A stretch of 64,000 bases of DNA from the NCBI GenBank assembly GCA_016191395.1, contig JACPOS010000009.1:62001-126000 (forward strand), written 5' to 3'. Numbering within the stretch: the stretch's first letter is position 1; the number at the start of each line of letters is the position of its first letter. The stretch comes from Chloroflexota bacterium. GTDB taxonomy: Bacteria > Chloroflexota > Limnocylindria > Limnocylindrales > CSP1-4. Shown here in pieces: positions 24,970 through 31,979 of this stretch. The translations under genes were made by a program, and so were the position numbers. The notes under the pieces were generated by a model that did not search any database, was not told the DNA's origin, and saw nothing but the letters and a program-made list of their open reading frames with translations.

Positions 24970-26193
24970 ATGTACTACGCTCGCCATGGCTCGATCCCGC
25001 AGCAACGCCATACGCAGCACCGCGCGCCGGACGGCAGCCTGTACGCTGAGGAGCTGTTCGGGGTGGAGGGGTTCTCCGGGCGCAGCTCGCTCCTCTACCA
25101 CCTCGTGCCGCCGACGCAGACCCACAAGGTGGAGCTGATCCGCGAGATCAGGCTGGAGGCCGCGGATCCGAAGGCGCACCGCCACCACCTGACGAAGACC
25201 GGCGCCGTGCCGCCCAAGGGCGATGCGATCAGCGGTCGAATCCCGCTGTACTTCAACAGCGACGTTGTCTTCGGCGTGGTCCGGCCTGCCGAGGCAATGC
25301 CCGAGGGCACCTTCTATCGAAACGGCATCGCCGACGAGATGCTGTACGTCCACGAGGGGACCGGCGTCTGCGACACGATCTTCGGGCCGCTCCGCTACGG
25401 CCCGGGCGACTACCTCGTGCTCCCCATCGGGACCACGTGGCGCCTGGATCCCGACGAGGGCTCGGAGCAGCGGATGCTGTACCTCGAGGCGCCGTCGGAG
25501 ATCGAGCCGCCGAAGCGCTATCGCAATGACTACGGCCAGCTCCTGGAGCACTCGCCGTACTCGCAGCGCGACCTTCATGACCCGGAGGACGTGCCGGCGC
25601 GCTCGGATACCGGCGACTTCGTGATCCACGTCCGCTCGACGGACCGGCTGACCTCCTACCACTACCGCCATCACCCGTTCGATGTCGTGGGCTGGGACGG
25701 CTACCTCTGGCCGTTCCGGTTCAACATCGCGGATTTCCAGCCGATCACCGGCCGCGTCCACCAGCCGCCGCCGGTCCACCAGACCTTCCAGGCACGCAAC
25801 TTCGTGGTCTGCTCGTTCGTGCCCCGCAAGTTCGACTACCACCCGCTCGCGATCCCGGCGCCGTACAACCACTCGAACATCAACAGCGACGAGGTCATCT
25901 ACTACGTCGCCGGCAACTTCATGAGCCGCCGCGGGGTGGAGATCAGCTCGTTCACGCTCCACCCGGCCGGCATCCCGCACGGCCCGCACCCGGGCACGGT
26001 GGAGGCGTCGATCGGCAAGGAGGCGACTGAAGAGCTCGCGGTGATGGTGGATACCTTCCACCCGCTCAAGCTCACGCAGGCCGCCCTAGACCTCGACGAC
26101 CCGAACTACCCGTACTCGTGGCTCCCGCCGGAGGACCCGCATGGGCACGCCTCCGAGCTCGCGGAACGAGGCCCGGAGGCGTTTCCGGACTGA
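24970..26193 (+). CDS. hmgA: Homogentisate 1,2-dioxygenase
   Basis: A 407-residue iron dioxygenase opening the homogentisate ring to maleylacetoacetate. Diagnostic stretches are ADEMLYVHEGTG, PFDVVGWDGYLWPFRFNI, PPPVHQTFQARNFVVCSFVP and the metal ligands in PYNHSNINSDEVIYYVAGNF and HPAGIPHGPHPG. GGAGG lies 14 bp before the ATG. It supplies the step after HppD; the maleylacetoacetate isomerase is not in the window. Slightly shorter than the mammalian enzyme, as usual in this bacterial branch. Confidence 0.96.
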   Translation: MYYARHGSIPQQRHTQHRAPDGSLYAEELFGVEGFSGRSSLLYHLVPPTQTHKVELIREIRLEAADPKAHRHHLTKTGAVPPKGDAISGRIPLYFNSDVVFGVVRPAEAMPEGTFYRNGIADEMLYVHEGTGVCDTIFGPLRYGPGDYLVLPIGTTWRLDPDEGSEQRMLYLEAPSEIEPPKRYRNDYGQLLEHSPYSQRDLHDPEDVPARSDTGDFVIHVRSTDRLTSYHYRHHPFDVVGWDGYLWPFRFNIADFQPITGRVHQPPPVHQTFQARNFVVCSFVPRKFDYHPLAIPAPYNHSNINSDEVIYYVAGNFMSRRGVEISSFTLHPAGIPHGPHPGTVEASIGKEATEELAVMVDTFHPLKLTQAALDLDDPNYPYSWLPPEDPHGHASELAERGPEAFPD

Positions 26194-26218
26194 ACCCGGG
26201 CCGGCTCGCCAGGAACCG

Positions 26219-26350
26219 TTACTTGGCAGCGAACGACGCTCCCAGTTGCTGGACCATCGCGGACCAGCCGGCGATCCCGTAGCCGACGCCATCGGCAACG
26301 GGCGCGTACTGGTCCCACGTCTCACCACCGAACCCAGGATCGCACCGCAT
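26219..26350 (-). pseudogene. Possible C-terminal relic of an SRPBCC/AHSA1-type protein
   Basis: A minus-strand stretch of 43 codons reads GFGGETWDQYAPVADGVGYG, then IAGWSAMVQQLGASFAAK and stop. The pattern WDxYxPxAxGVG followed by a hydrophobic helix resembles the C-terminal helix of SRPBCC/AHSA1 proteins. The rest of the domain is not found upstream, so it would be a decayed fragment. Low certainty. Confidence 0.33.
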
Positions 26351-26557
26351 CGGTCGGCTCTCCGCGGGGATGCCGCCAAATGTTGTGGGCTCCGATCCGT
26401 TCGCCCGACGGCCAAGGAACGATGCCGCCGGATCGCTCTTGCGGCCTCGTTCGGTGCGGCGACCAGACGCGAATGCTCTCGCCCAGTTGCCAGCGACACG
26501 CTGCAGCGGCGCGCGCGCGGCGCCTGGGGGTAAACGGAAACATTGGAATGCTCCCGA
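26351..26557. other. Non-coding stretch between hmgA and the third ECF operon
   Basis: No supported gene was seen here beyond the possible SRPBCC relic to its left. Short frames lack recognisable domains and good ribosome sites. The stretch contains a GC-rich alternating run (gcgcgcgcgcgg) near 26507-26521. Confidence 0.5.
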
Positions 26558-26575
26558 CCGAGGGCGGACCCTCGG
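26558..26575 (-). terminator. Hairpin downstream of the third ECF operon
   Basis: CCGAGGG-N4-CCCTCGG forms a perfect 7-bp stem about 20 bp after the stop of the minus-strand partner gene at 26596. No long T run follows, so termination strength is uncertain. Confidence 0.5.
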
Positions 26576-26595
26576 CGGATTGGGTTATGGACGTG

Positions 26596-27900
26596 TCAGT
26601 TGACGACCTTCATCGGGTCGAGCTTCAGGGTCGACAGGAATGGCACGATCAACGGCCGATCAGGCCCGCGGAGTTCGAAGATCCAGACCCGATTCCCAAT
26701 GACAACGGATGCTTCCGCGAAGTAGTACTGGGTGGTGCAGCCACCGTACGCGAGGGTCGCGGCACGCCCATCGACGGTGATCTTCTGGAGCAGGTTCGCG
26801 CCCGGGTAGCAGGCGCTGCCGTAGGCGTCGATCGCGAATTGCTGGAGTAGAGCGTCCGCCGTCATGCCTGCCGGAATCTTCGCTTCGCTTGCGAGGAGGA
26901 CGGGCCTGACGCCAGGCGGGACGGCGGCGTAGTTGGTCAGATCGAACGCCGTGCTCGAGAGCACATCGGCGGCCGAATCGGGCTGGATAGTGGAGTAGGA
27001 GAACAGGCTGGTCGCAGGTACCTCGGTCCAGGTGCGCGGATGTGCAATGGTGAACCCATAGTTCGCGGACGTGAACGGGACCCAGCTGCTCGTGTCGAGT
27101 GTTGGCAGCCGGACCGTCGACAGGTATGCGTCCAGGAATGGCACCTCGTTCTGGTTCGAGATCGAGAACACGTACATGCGCTGGCCAAAGGCGACGAAGG
27201 CGGCCTGGTCGCCGCATCTCGTCGTCTCCCGCGCCGGATGCCCGTCAATGAGCGTTGCTCGCATCGCCTTGGCAGGCTCGGGGCATGTTGCCGGCGCGCT
27301 CTCTCCGGGCTTCAGGTAGGCGTCGATGAACGCCTCCTCGGTGGTACCGACCGGGATCGTGGTCGCGACGGCGGTCATCGTCAGCTGCGTCGCCGAGTCG
27401 TAGAACTTGTCCACCCACGGCGCGTCGGCGCTCGACGCCCACATGTCATAGCTGGTCTGCCCGGACCAGTCTTCGGTCGCCGGTGCATTGATCCAGACGC
27501 CCGTGTTCGGCCAGGCCACCGTAAAGCCGTATCGGGGCGAGCTGAACTGCGTCCATTTGGTCGTGTCGAGACCCATTCCGGTGTCCGTCGTTGGAATTAC
27601 CGCGCCCGTCGTGGGCGACGGCGCAAGAGGTGTGGGGGAAGCGACGGGCACGCCCACGCTCGAATGCGCTCCGAGCAGGTAGGCGGCTCCGCCGACCGCG
27701 ATGACGGCCACGAGGGCCGCCGCCGCGAGGCGAGGAAGCGTGATCATCAGGGGGAACCTCCAAGGCGCGAACAGGTCGCGCCGCTGCGGGGTTCGGTCGA
27801 TTGCGTCGAGGGTGCGCATGACGGCCTGGTCGGCGACCGATTCGGGACCCTCGGCGAAGAATCCATCGAGGGCGCGTTCGATCTCGGTTCGGCTGCTCAT
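26596..27900 (-). CDS. Membrane-anchored partner of ECF sigma factor (putative anti-sigma), copy 3, with duplicated external domain
   Basis: A 434-residue protein with the head seen in the other two partners (EIERALDGFFAEGPESVADQ, then RTPQRRDLFAPWRF), one helix (LAAAALVAVIAVGGAAYLLGA) and a Pro/Thr linker. The external part holds two related units, the first opening WTQFSSPRYGFTVAWP and the second WVPFTSANYGFTIAHP, each of about 150 residues and ending near a hydrophobic VPFLxxxL strand. The opening motif resembles PsbP/Mog1-like folds. The ATG overlaps the ECF stop by 4 bp. Likely an anti-sigma/sensor; ligand unknown. Confidence 0.65.
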   Translation of the reverse strand: MSSRTEIERALDGFFAEGPESVADQAVMRTLDAIDRTPQRRDLFAPWRFPLMITLPRLAAAALVAVIAVGGAAYLLGAHSSVGVPVASPTPLAPSPTTGAVIPTTDTGMGLDTTKWTQFSSPRYGFTVAWPNTGVWINAPATEDWSGQTSYDMWASSADAPWVDKFYDSATQLTMTAVATTIPVGTTEEAFIDAYLKPGESAPATCPEPAKAMRATLIDGHPARETTRCGDQAAFVAFGQRMYVFSISNQNEVPFLDAYLSTVRLPTLDTSSWVPFTSANYGFTIAHPRTWTEVPATSLFSYSTIQPDSAADVLSSTAFDLTNYAAVPPGVRPVLLASEAKIPAGMTADALLQQFAIDAYGSACYPGANLLQKITVDGRAATLAYGGCTTQYYFAEASVVIGNRVWIFELRGPDRPLIVPFLSTLKLDPMKVVN

Positions 27901-28475
27901 GAGATGCCCTTTCGCGCGATGACCGTCGGGCGCGCGACCGCGTCAAGCGCGGCGCGCATCGCCCGATGGGCGTAATGGAGCCTCGATCGGACCGTGCCCG
28001 GCGGGACGCCGAGCGTCTCGGCAACCTCCGTCGGACTCAGCCCGAGATAGTGGTGCAACACGAGAATTGCCCGCTGCTCCGGCGGCAGCCGCCGGAACCC
28101 ACGCTCGAGCTCGTCGCGATCGGCGACCTGGCGCGTCCCGTCCTCGACCTGCGGTCCATCGACCGGCAAGAGTCGGATGTTGGCGCCCCAGTCCCGCCGT
28201 TGGCGGGCTTCGGCGTAGCAGGCATGGACGAGGAGGCGATTGAGCCACGCGTCGAACCGGTCCGGATCGCGGAGGCGGGGCAGCTCGCGCCAGGCGATCA
28301 CCAGTGCCTGCTGCATCGCATCCTCGGCCCGATCGACATCGCGGAGGATTCGCTGGCCGATCGCGAAGAGCCGGTCCGCGCGGGTGCGGACCAGGACGCC
28401 GAAGGCTTCCCGGTCGCCCCGCTGGGCCTGCTCGACGAGATCGCGATCCACCGCTGCCTCGAGAGGGACGCCCAT
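27897..28475 (-). CDS. ECF-type RNA polymerase sigma factor, copy 3
   Basis: 192 residues: region 2 LFAIGQRILRDVDRAEDAMQ and AWRELPRLRDPDRFDAW; region 4 PPEQRAILVLHHYLGLSPTE, then VPPGTVRSRLHYAHRAM. Closely related to copies 1 and 2 throughout, including the spacing and the 4-bp overlap with a membrane partner, so the three operons descend from duplication. It would activate a small regulon under control of the partner at 26596. Confidence 0.9.
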   Translation of the reverse strand: MGVPLEAAVDRDLVEQAQRGDREAFGVLVRTRADRLFAIGQRILRDVDRAEDAMQQALVIAWRELPRLRDPDRFDAWLNRLLVHACYAEARQRRDWGANIRLLPVDGPQVEDGTRQVADRDELERGFRRLPPEQRAILVLHHYLGLSPTEVAETLGVPPGTVRSRLHYAHRAMRAALDAVARPTVIARKGIS

Positions 28476-28518
28476 AGGGGGCGCTGTTCCGAGCCTACTG
28501 AGTCGGGGTCACTCGGCG

Positions 28519-28526
28519 GCGTTCAA
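28519..28526 (-). promoter_or_regulatory. Candidate ECF recognition element upstream of sigma copy 3
   Basis: TTGAACGC on the minus strand, 44 bp before the sigma ATG, resembling the words upstream of copies 1 and 2. Confidence 0.25.
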
Positions 28527-28560
28527 TCTTGCTCGCTGTTCGACGAAGCCAGAAGCAGGA

Positions 28561-28595
28561 ACACCCTCGGACTCGCGTAACGAGTTCGAGGGTGT
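28561..28595 (-). terminator. Strong hairpin after the small secreted protein gene
   Basis: ACACCCTCGGACTCG (28561-28575) pairs with CGAGTTCGAGGGTGT (28581-28595) across a 5-nt loop: 15 bp with one G-T wobble. It lies downstream of the minus-strand gene at 28653 and upstream of the ECF gene, so it probably insulates the two units. Confidence 0.7.
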
Positions 28596-28616
28596 GGTTC
28601 GACCGCGGAGCGGTTT

Positions 28617-28639
28617 GCGTCCGGCGGCGGGCCGGACGC
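28617..28639 (-). terminator. Second GC-rich hairpin, 13 bp after the secreted protein stop
   Basis: GCGTCCGGC-N5-GCCGGACGC forms a perfect 9-bp stem. Read on the minus strand it is followed by AAACC rather than a T tract. Together with 28561-28595 it gives a tandem terminator-like structure. Confidence 0.55.
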
Positions 28640-28652
28640 CGGCCTGGACCGG

Positions 28653-28961
28653 CTACGGCTTGCGCTCGGTCCGAGTGTTCTCGTTGAACATGTAGATCCT
28701 GACGTCCGAACCCCAGGCGGTCTGCACGGCCTCCGGGAGCAGGAAGGCGCACACGTAGCCATCGCCGTTCCCGCCATTGGCCGGATCGTCGATCCTGCCG
28801 GGGACGCCGTAGTCCCCGATGGCGAGGAGATCGGCGATCGCGGTCAGCTGGCCGGAAGTCGGACAGCCGTCATCGACGGGGGTCGCGGACACCGCGCTTG
28901 GGACTGCGATGAGCAGGGTTGCCGCCGCTGCAAGTGCGAAGGTTCGGAGCTTCAAACGCAT
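28653..28961 (-). CDS. Small secreted protein of unknown function
   Basis: 102 residues with a clear signal peptide: basic RLKLR, hydrophobic TFALAAAATLLIAVPSAVSA and cleavage near ATP. The mature part has two Cys (DGCPTSGQ and GYVCAFLL) that could form a disulfide, a Gly/Asn-rich middle (DDPANGGNGDGYV), and a C-terminus DVRIYMFNENTRTERKP. AGGAG precedes the ATG. No family recognised. It lies 10 bp after the DUF4242-like gene and is followed by two hairpins. Confidence 0.72.
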   Translation of the reverse strand: MRLKLRTFALAAAATLLIAVPSAVSATPVDDGCPTSGQLTAIADLLAIGDYGVPGRIDDPANGGNGDGYVCAFLLPEAVQTAWGSDVRIYMFNENTRTERKP

Positions 28962-28971
28962 CGGAGTTCTC

Positions 28972-29262
28972 CTATCTGGAATTCGGGCGTCGAGTGCGCT
29001 GCTGCATCGATGAGATCGCTTCCACCACGCGGAGCGGATCCAGGCCAGCTCGCTGGGCCACGAGCGTGACCACATGAGCGGACGCCGCCTCGAATGTGAA
29101 GAAGCAGAGCTCGTCTTCGGGAACGTGGATGGAGCCACCGAACCGGACGCGCGTTCCCTCCCGCGTCGCAGCTTCGGCTGCTGAGGTCGCCCGCTGTTCC
29201 CGCGCCTGGCGTTCGCCGGCGGCGCCATGCGCGAGGAACGTTTCGACGAGGTAGCTCGGCAT
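28972..29262 (-). CDS. DUF4242-like (nickel-binding-type) small protein
   Basis: A 96-residue protein beginning MPSYLVETFL and containing TRVRFGGSIHVPEDELCFFT, then FEAASAHVVTLVAQRAGLDP and RVVEAISS. This opening and the SIxVPEDExCFxxFEA motif are typical of DUF4242/SCO4226-like ferredoxin-fold proteins, some of which bind nickel. Probably co-transcribed with the secreted protein downstream. Role unknown. Confidence 0.75.
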   Translation of the reverse strand: MPSYLVETFLAHGAAGERQAREQRATSAAEAATREGTRVRFGGSIHVPEDELCFFTFEAASAHVVTLVAQRAGLDPLRVVEAISSMQQRTRRPNSR

Positions 29263-29300
29263 GCGGTTGAGCCTCGTCGATCACCGCAGCCGACGAAACG

Positions 29301-30461
29301 TCAGGACGTCTCGATATTGCCCACGCCGGTACGCGACATTGGGGAGCCTTCTGAGGTCAGTTGCGCAAGCTCGGTCCGCGAGCGGATCCCGAGCTTCGCG
29401 TAGATGCGGGTGAGGTGACCCGCCACGGTCCGCTCGCCGAGGAACAGGGCCGCCGCGATCTCGTGGTTCGTGCGCCCCTCCGCGACGAGGTTGGCGACGG
29501 CGAGCTCCGACGGGCTGAGTCCCTCCAGGCGCTGCCGGCCGCCGATGCGGCCGAGCTCGTCCCGCGCCGCGGCCACCCAGCTTGGGGCGCCGAGCGCCTT
29601 GAACTCGGCCAGTGCGGCCTCGATCGCGATCCGTGCGGCGCGCTTCTGGCGGGCCCGTCGACGCGCGCCCCCGAGCGCAAGGAGCGCCCGCGCATGTCCG
29701 AACGGGTCCCCGACGACCTCGTGCCGGGTTGCGGCGGCGTCGAGCAGGCCGATGGCCGCGGTGACATCGCCGCGAGCGGCGGCGATCAGGCCGCGACATC
29801 GGGCGACGTCCGCGAGGACCCGATCGCGCCCGAGCGGCGTGGCCGCCCGCTCCCAATCGTCGACGAGGCCCTCGGCATCCTCGATGCGCCCGACCTGCAA
29901 CAGGGCCTCGACGTAGTCGGCTCGCCACGGACGCATGCCTGGCTCGCCGTTCCCGAGGGCGTCCGCCGCCTGCTCGGCACGCAGGAATGAAGGCAGGGCC
30001 GCACGCGGCTCCCCGCTCCAGAGGTCACACGTGGCAAGCACGCCGAAGTAGAACTCCAGCTCCTGCCCCTCGCCGAGCGAGAGTGCACGCAACGAGTACC
30101 CGCGCGCGACCTCGAACCGGCCCTGGAGCAGAGCGGCAAGCGCGGCCGGGAACCTGTCGTACGGCACCTCAAGACCGTAGTCAGCGATCAGCTCCAGCAC
30201 CGCGTCCGCGTACCGTTCGGCAACAGCCCACCTGCCTGCCCAGAGCTCCACCAGGGCGAGATGCCAGAGGAGGTCCGTTCGAGCCCGCTCGTCACGATCG
30301 CCCCACTCCTGGAGCTGGCGCTCGAGCCATGCTCGGGCACGGTCGGTATCGCCCATCCAGGCAAGGACGTGGCCCTTCGCCGAGCTGGCGCGCAGGACCT
30401 GCCGTGGATTCCCGAGCCGCACCGCCAGCCTGCACCTCGATCGACACGGTCGGGCCATCAT
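29301..30461 (-). CDS. LuxR-family regulator lacking its N-terminal ATPase
   Basis: About 386 residues: TPR-like helical repeats (GHVLAWMGDTDRARAWLERQ, LWHLALVELWAGRWAVAERY and more) and a C-terminal LuxR helix-turn-helix (LSPSELAVANLVAEGRTNHE, FLGERTVAGHLTRIYAKLGI). Relatives are usually 800-1000 residues with a cyclase or AAA ATPase domain in front; here the homology begins at once after the DMT gene stop. The start is taken at ATG 30461, since the open frame beyond overlaps the DMT gene out of phase. Either a 5'-truncated relic or a short regulator. Confidence 0.68.
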   Translation of the reverse strand: MMARPCRSRCRLAVRLGNPRQVLRASSAKGHVLAWMGDTDRARAWLERQLQEWGDRDERARTDLLWHLALVELWAGRWAVAERYADAVLELIADYGLEVPYDRFPAALAALLQGRFEVARGYSLRALSLGEGQELEFYFGVLATCDLWSGEPRAALPSFLRAEQAADALGNGEPGMRPWRADYVEALLQVGRIEDAEGLVDDWERAATPLGRDRVLADVARCRGLIAAARGDVTAAIGLLDAAATRHEVVGDPFGHARALLALGGARRRARQKRAARIAIEAALAEFKALGAPSWVAAARDELGRIGGRQRLEGLSPSELAVANLVAEGRTNHEIAAALFLGERTVAGHLTRIYAKLGIRSRTELAQLTSEGSPMSRTGVGNIETS

Positions 30462-30504
30462 CGGGTGGGCCAGATGGCGTGTCCAGACCCGGCGTCGCGA
30501 CGGC

Positions 30505-31470
30505 CTACTCGTCGGCGATGCGCAGCTCGCTCGCTCCGCGGACGGCGTCACCGCCCGTCTGCGCGATGAAGACGCCGAATAGGATCATGGCGCCGCCGAC
30601 CAGCTGGATCGGACCAAGCGATTCCTGGAACAGCAGGCTCGCCAGCACGATCGTCCAGATCGGCTCCACGGTGCTGACGATGGATGCCCGCGCGGCGCCG
30701 ATGCGGTGGGCCCCGCCGTAGAACGCGAGGACCGCAATGAAGGTGGACACGATCCCGACGCCGATCAGGCCGAACCACGCACCCTGGGGGATCTGGGCGG
30801 GCAGCACGGGCTGCGACAGCGCCAGGGCACTGATCCAGTAGGTCGCGGCGGTCGCCGTGAGCATCACGGCCCCGGCAGCCAACGGGTCCACGCCGGCGCC
30901 GGCATCGGCGCCGACGCCCGTGCGGCCCTCGCCGGATAGGCGCGCCGAGAGCACGATCCAGACCGCGTAGATGACCGGCGAGGCCGCGATCAGGAGGAGG
31001 CCGGAGAGCGGAGGCGCGCTCGCGGCGTTGATGTTGCCGACCGCGAGCGCGACGCCGGCGAGCGTCAGCCCCAGCGCACCCCAGGATCTGCGGCCGCGGA
31101 GCGCGTGGCCGACCTGCAGGGAGATCACGGCGACGAGCGCCGGGTACACGTACACGATCAGCGCGGCCAGCGACGCCGACACGGTCTCCAGGCCCGCGAA
31201 GTAGGTCGCCGAGTTGCCCGTGTACAGCACGCCCAGCGCCACCGAGATCGCAACATCCCGGCGGCGCAGACGCCGGAGCGCTGTGCGCAGGTGGGGGTTG
31301 CCCAGCGCCCACGCCCACGCCAGTGCGGCACCGATCAGGAACCGCCACGCCATCAGGACGTGCCAGCCGACGCCCTCCGCATAGACCGGCTTCGCGAACA
31401 GCGCGCCGGACCCGAACGAGAACGCGGAAATGACGGTGAGGATGATCCCGACGGCGACAGCGCGAGGCAT
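30505..31470 (-). CDS. EamA/DMT-family transporter
   Basis: A 321-residue protein with ten helices arranged as two EamA repeats: the first begins GIILTVISAFSFGSGALFAKP, the second near PLAAGAVMLTATAATYWISAL, ending with IQLVGGAMILFGVFIAQTG. Drug/metabolite transporters of this family usually export amino acids or other metabolites. A loop of about 20 residues between the repeats is Gly-rich (GRTGVGADAGAGV). Substrate unknown. Stands alone between divergent and co-directional neighbours. Confidence 0.88.
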   Translation of the reverse strand: MPRAVAVGIILTVISAFSFGSGALFAKPVYAEGVGWHVLMAWRFLIGAALAWAWALGNPHLRTALRRLRRRDVAISVALGVLYTGNSATYFAGLETVSASLAALIVYVYPALVAVISLQVGHALRGRRSWGALGLTLAGVALAVGNINAASAPPLSGLLLIAASPVIYAVWIVLSARLSGEGRTGVGADAGAGVDPLAAGAVMLTATAATYWISALALSQPVLPAQIPQGAWFGLIGVGIVSTFIAVLAFYGGAHRIGAARASIVSTVEPIWTIVLASLLFQESLGPIQLVGGAMILFGVFIAQTGGDAVRGASELRIADE

Positions 31471-31503
31471 CGGGCGAGGCTAGCAGGCGGCATACTCGCG
31501 GCC

Positions 31504-31977
31504 ATGACGACCACCCTGGCCGCGCTCTTCGAGCACAACCGCTGGGCCAACGAGCGGCTCCTGGACGCCTGTCGTGGCCTCACCGAGGAGCAGCTGGCGA
31601 CATCCGTTCCCGGGACCTACGGCGCGCTCGGTGCGACCCTGGCCCACATCGCCTCGGGCGACGTCTTCTATGCGTTGCTCCTCACCGGCAGGAAGCCTGC
31701 GACCGCGTGGCAGCAGGACGACCCGTTCCCCGGCGTCGATGAGCTCCTCGATGTCGTCCGCGAGAGTGGCGCGCGGTTGCAGGCCGCGGCCGAGTCCATG
31801 CCTGGCGACGCGACCGTGGAGCGGGATCCTGGTGAGCTGATCCCCGCGCGCGTGATCCTCGTGCAGGCCATCAACCACGCGACCGAGCATCGCGCACACG
31901 CCACGACGATCCTGACGCAGTTGGGGATCACGCCGCCTGCCATCGACGGCTGGGAGCATGGAGGCATCCCGGGCTAG
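31504..31977 (+). CDS. DinB-family protein
   Basis: 157 residues of the DinB four-helix family: TLAALFEHNRWANERLLDAC opens helix 1 with the family's H-N-x-W-A-N motif, LGATLAHIASGDVFYALLL carries a second His, and AINHATEHRAHATTILTQLG the HxxxH pair; together they form the metal site. These proteins are often induced by damage or bind bacillithiol or mycothiol, but this one cannot be assigned a substrate. It is followed 2 bp later by the cyclase-ATPase gene, suggesting co-transcription. Confidence 0.85.
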   Translation: MTTTLAALFEHNRWANERLLDACRGLTEEQLATSVPGTYGALGATLAHIASGDVFYALLLTGRKPATAWQQDDPFPGVDELLDVVRESGARLQAAAESMPGDATVERDPGELIPARVILVQAINHATEHRAHATTILTQLGITPPAIDGWEHGGIPG

Positions 31978-31979
31978 CC

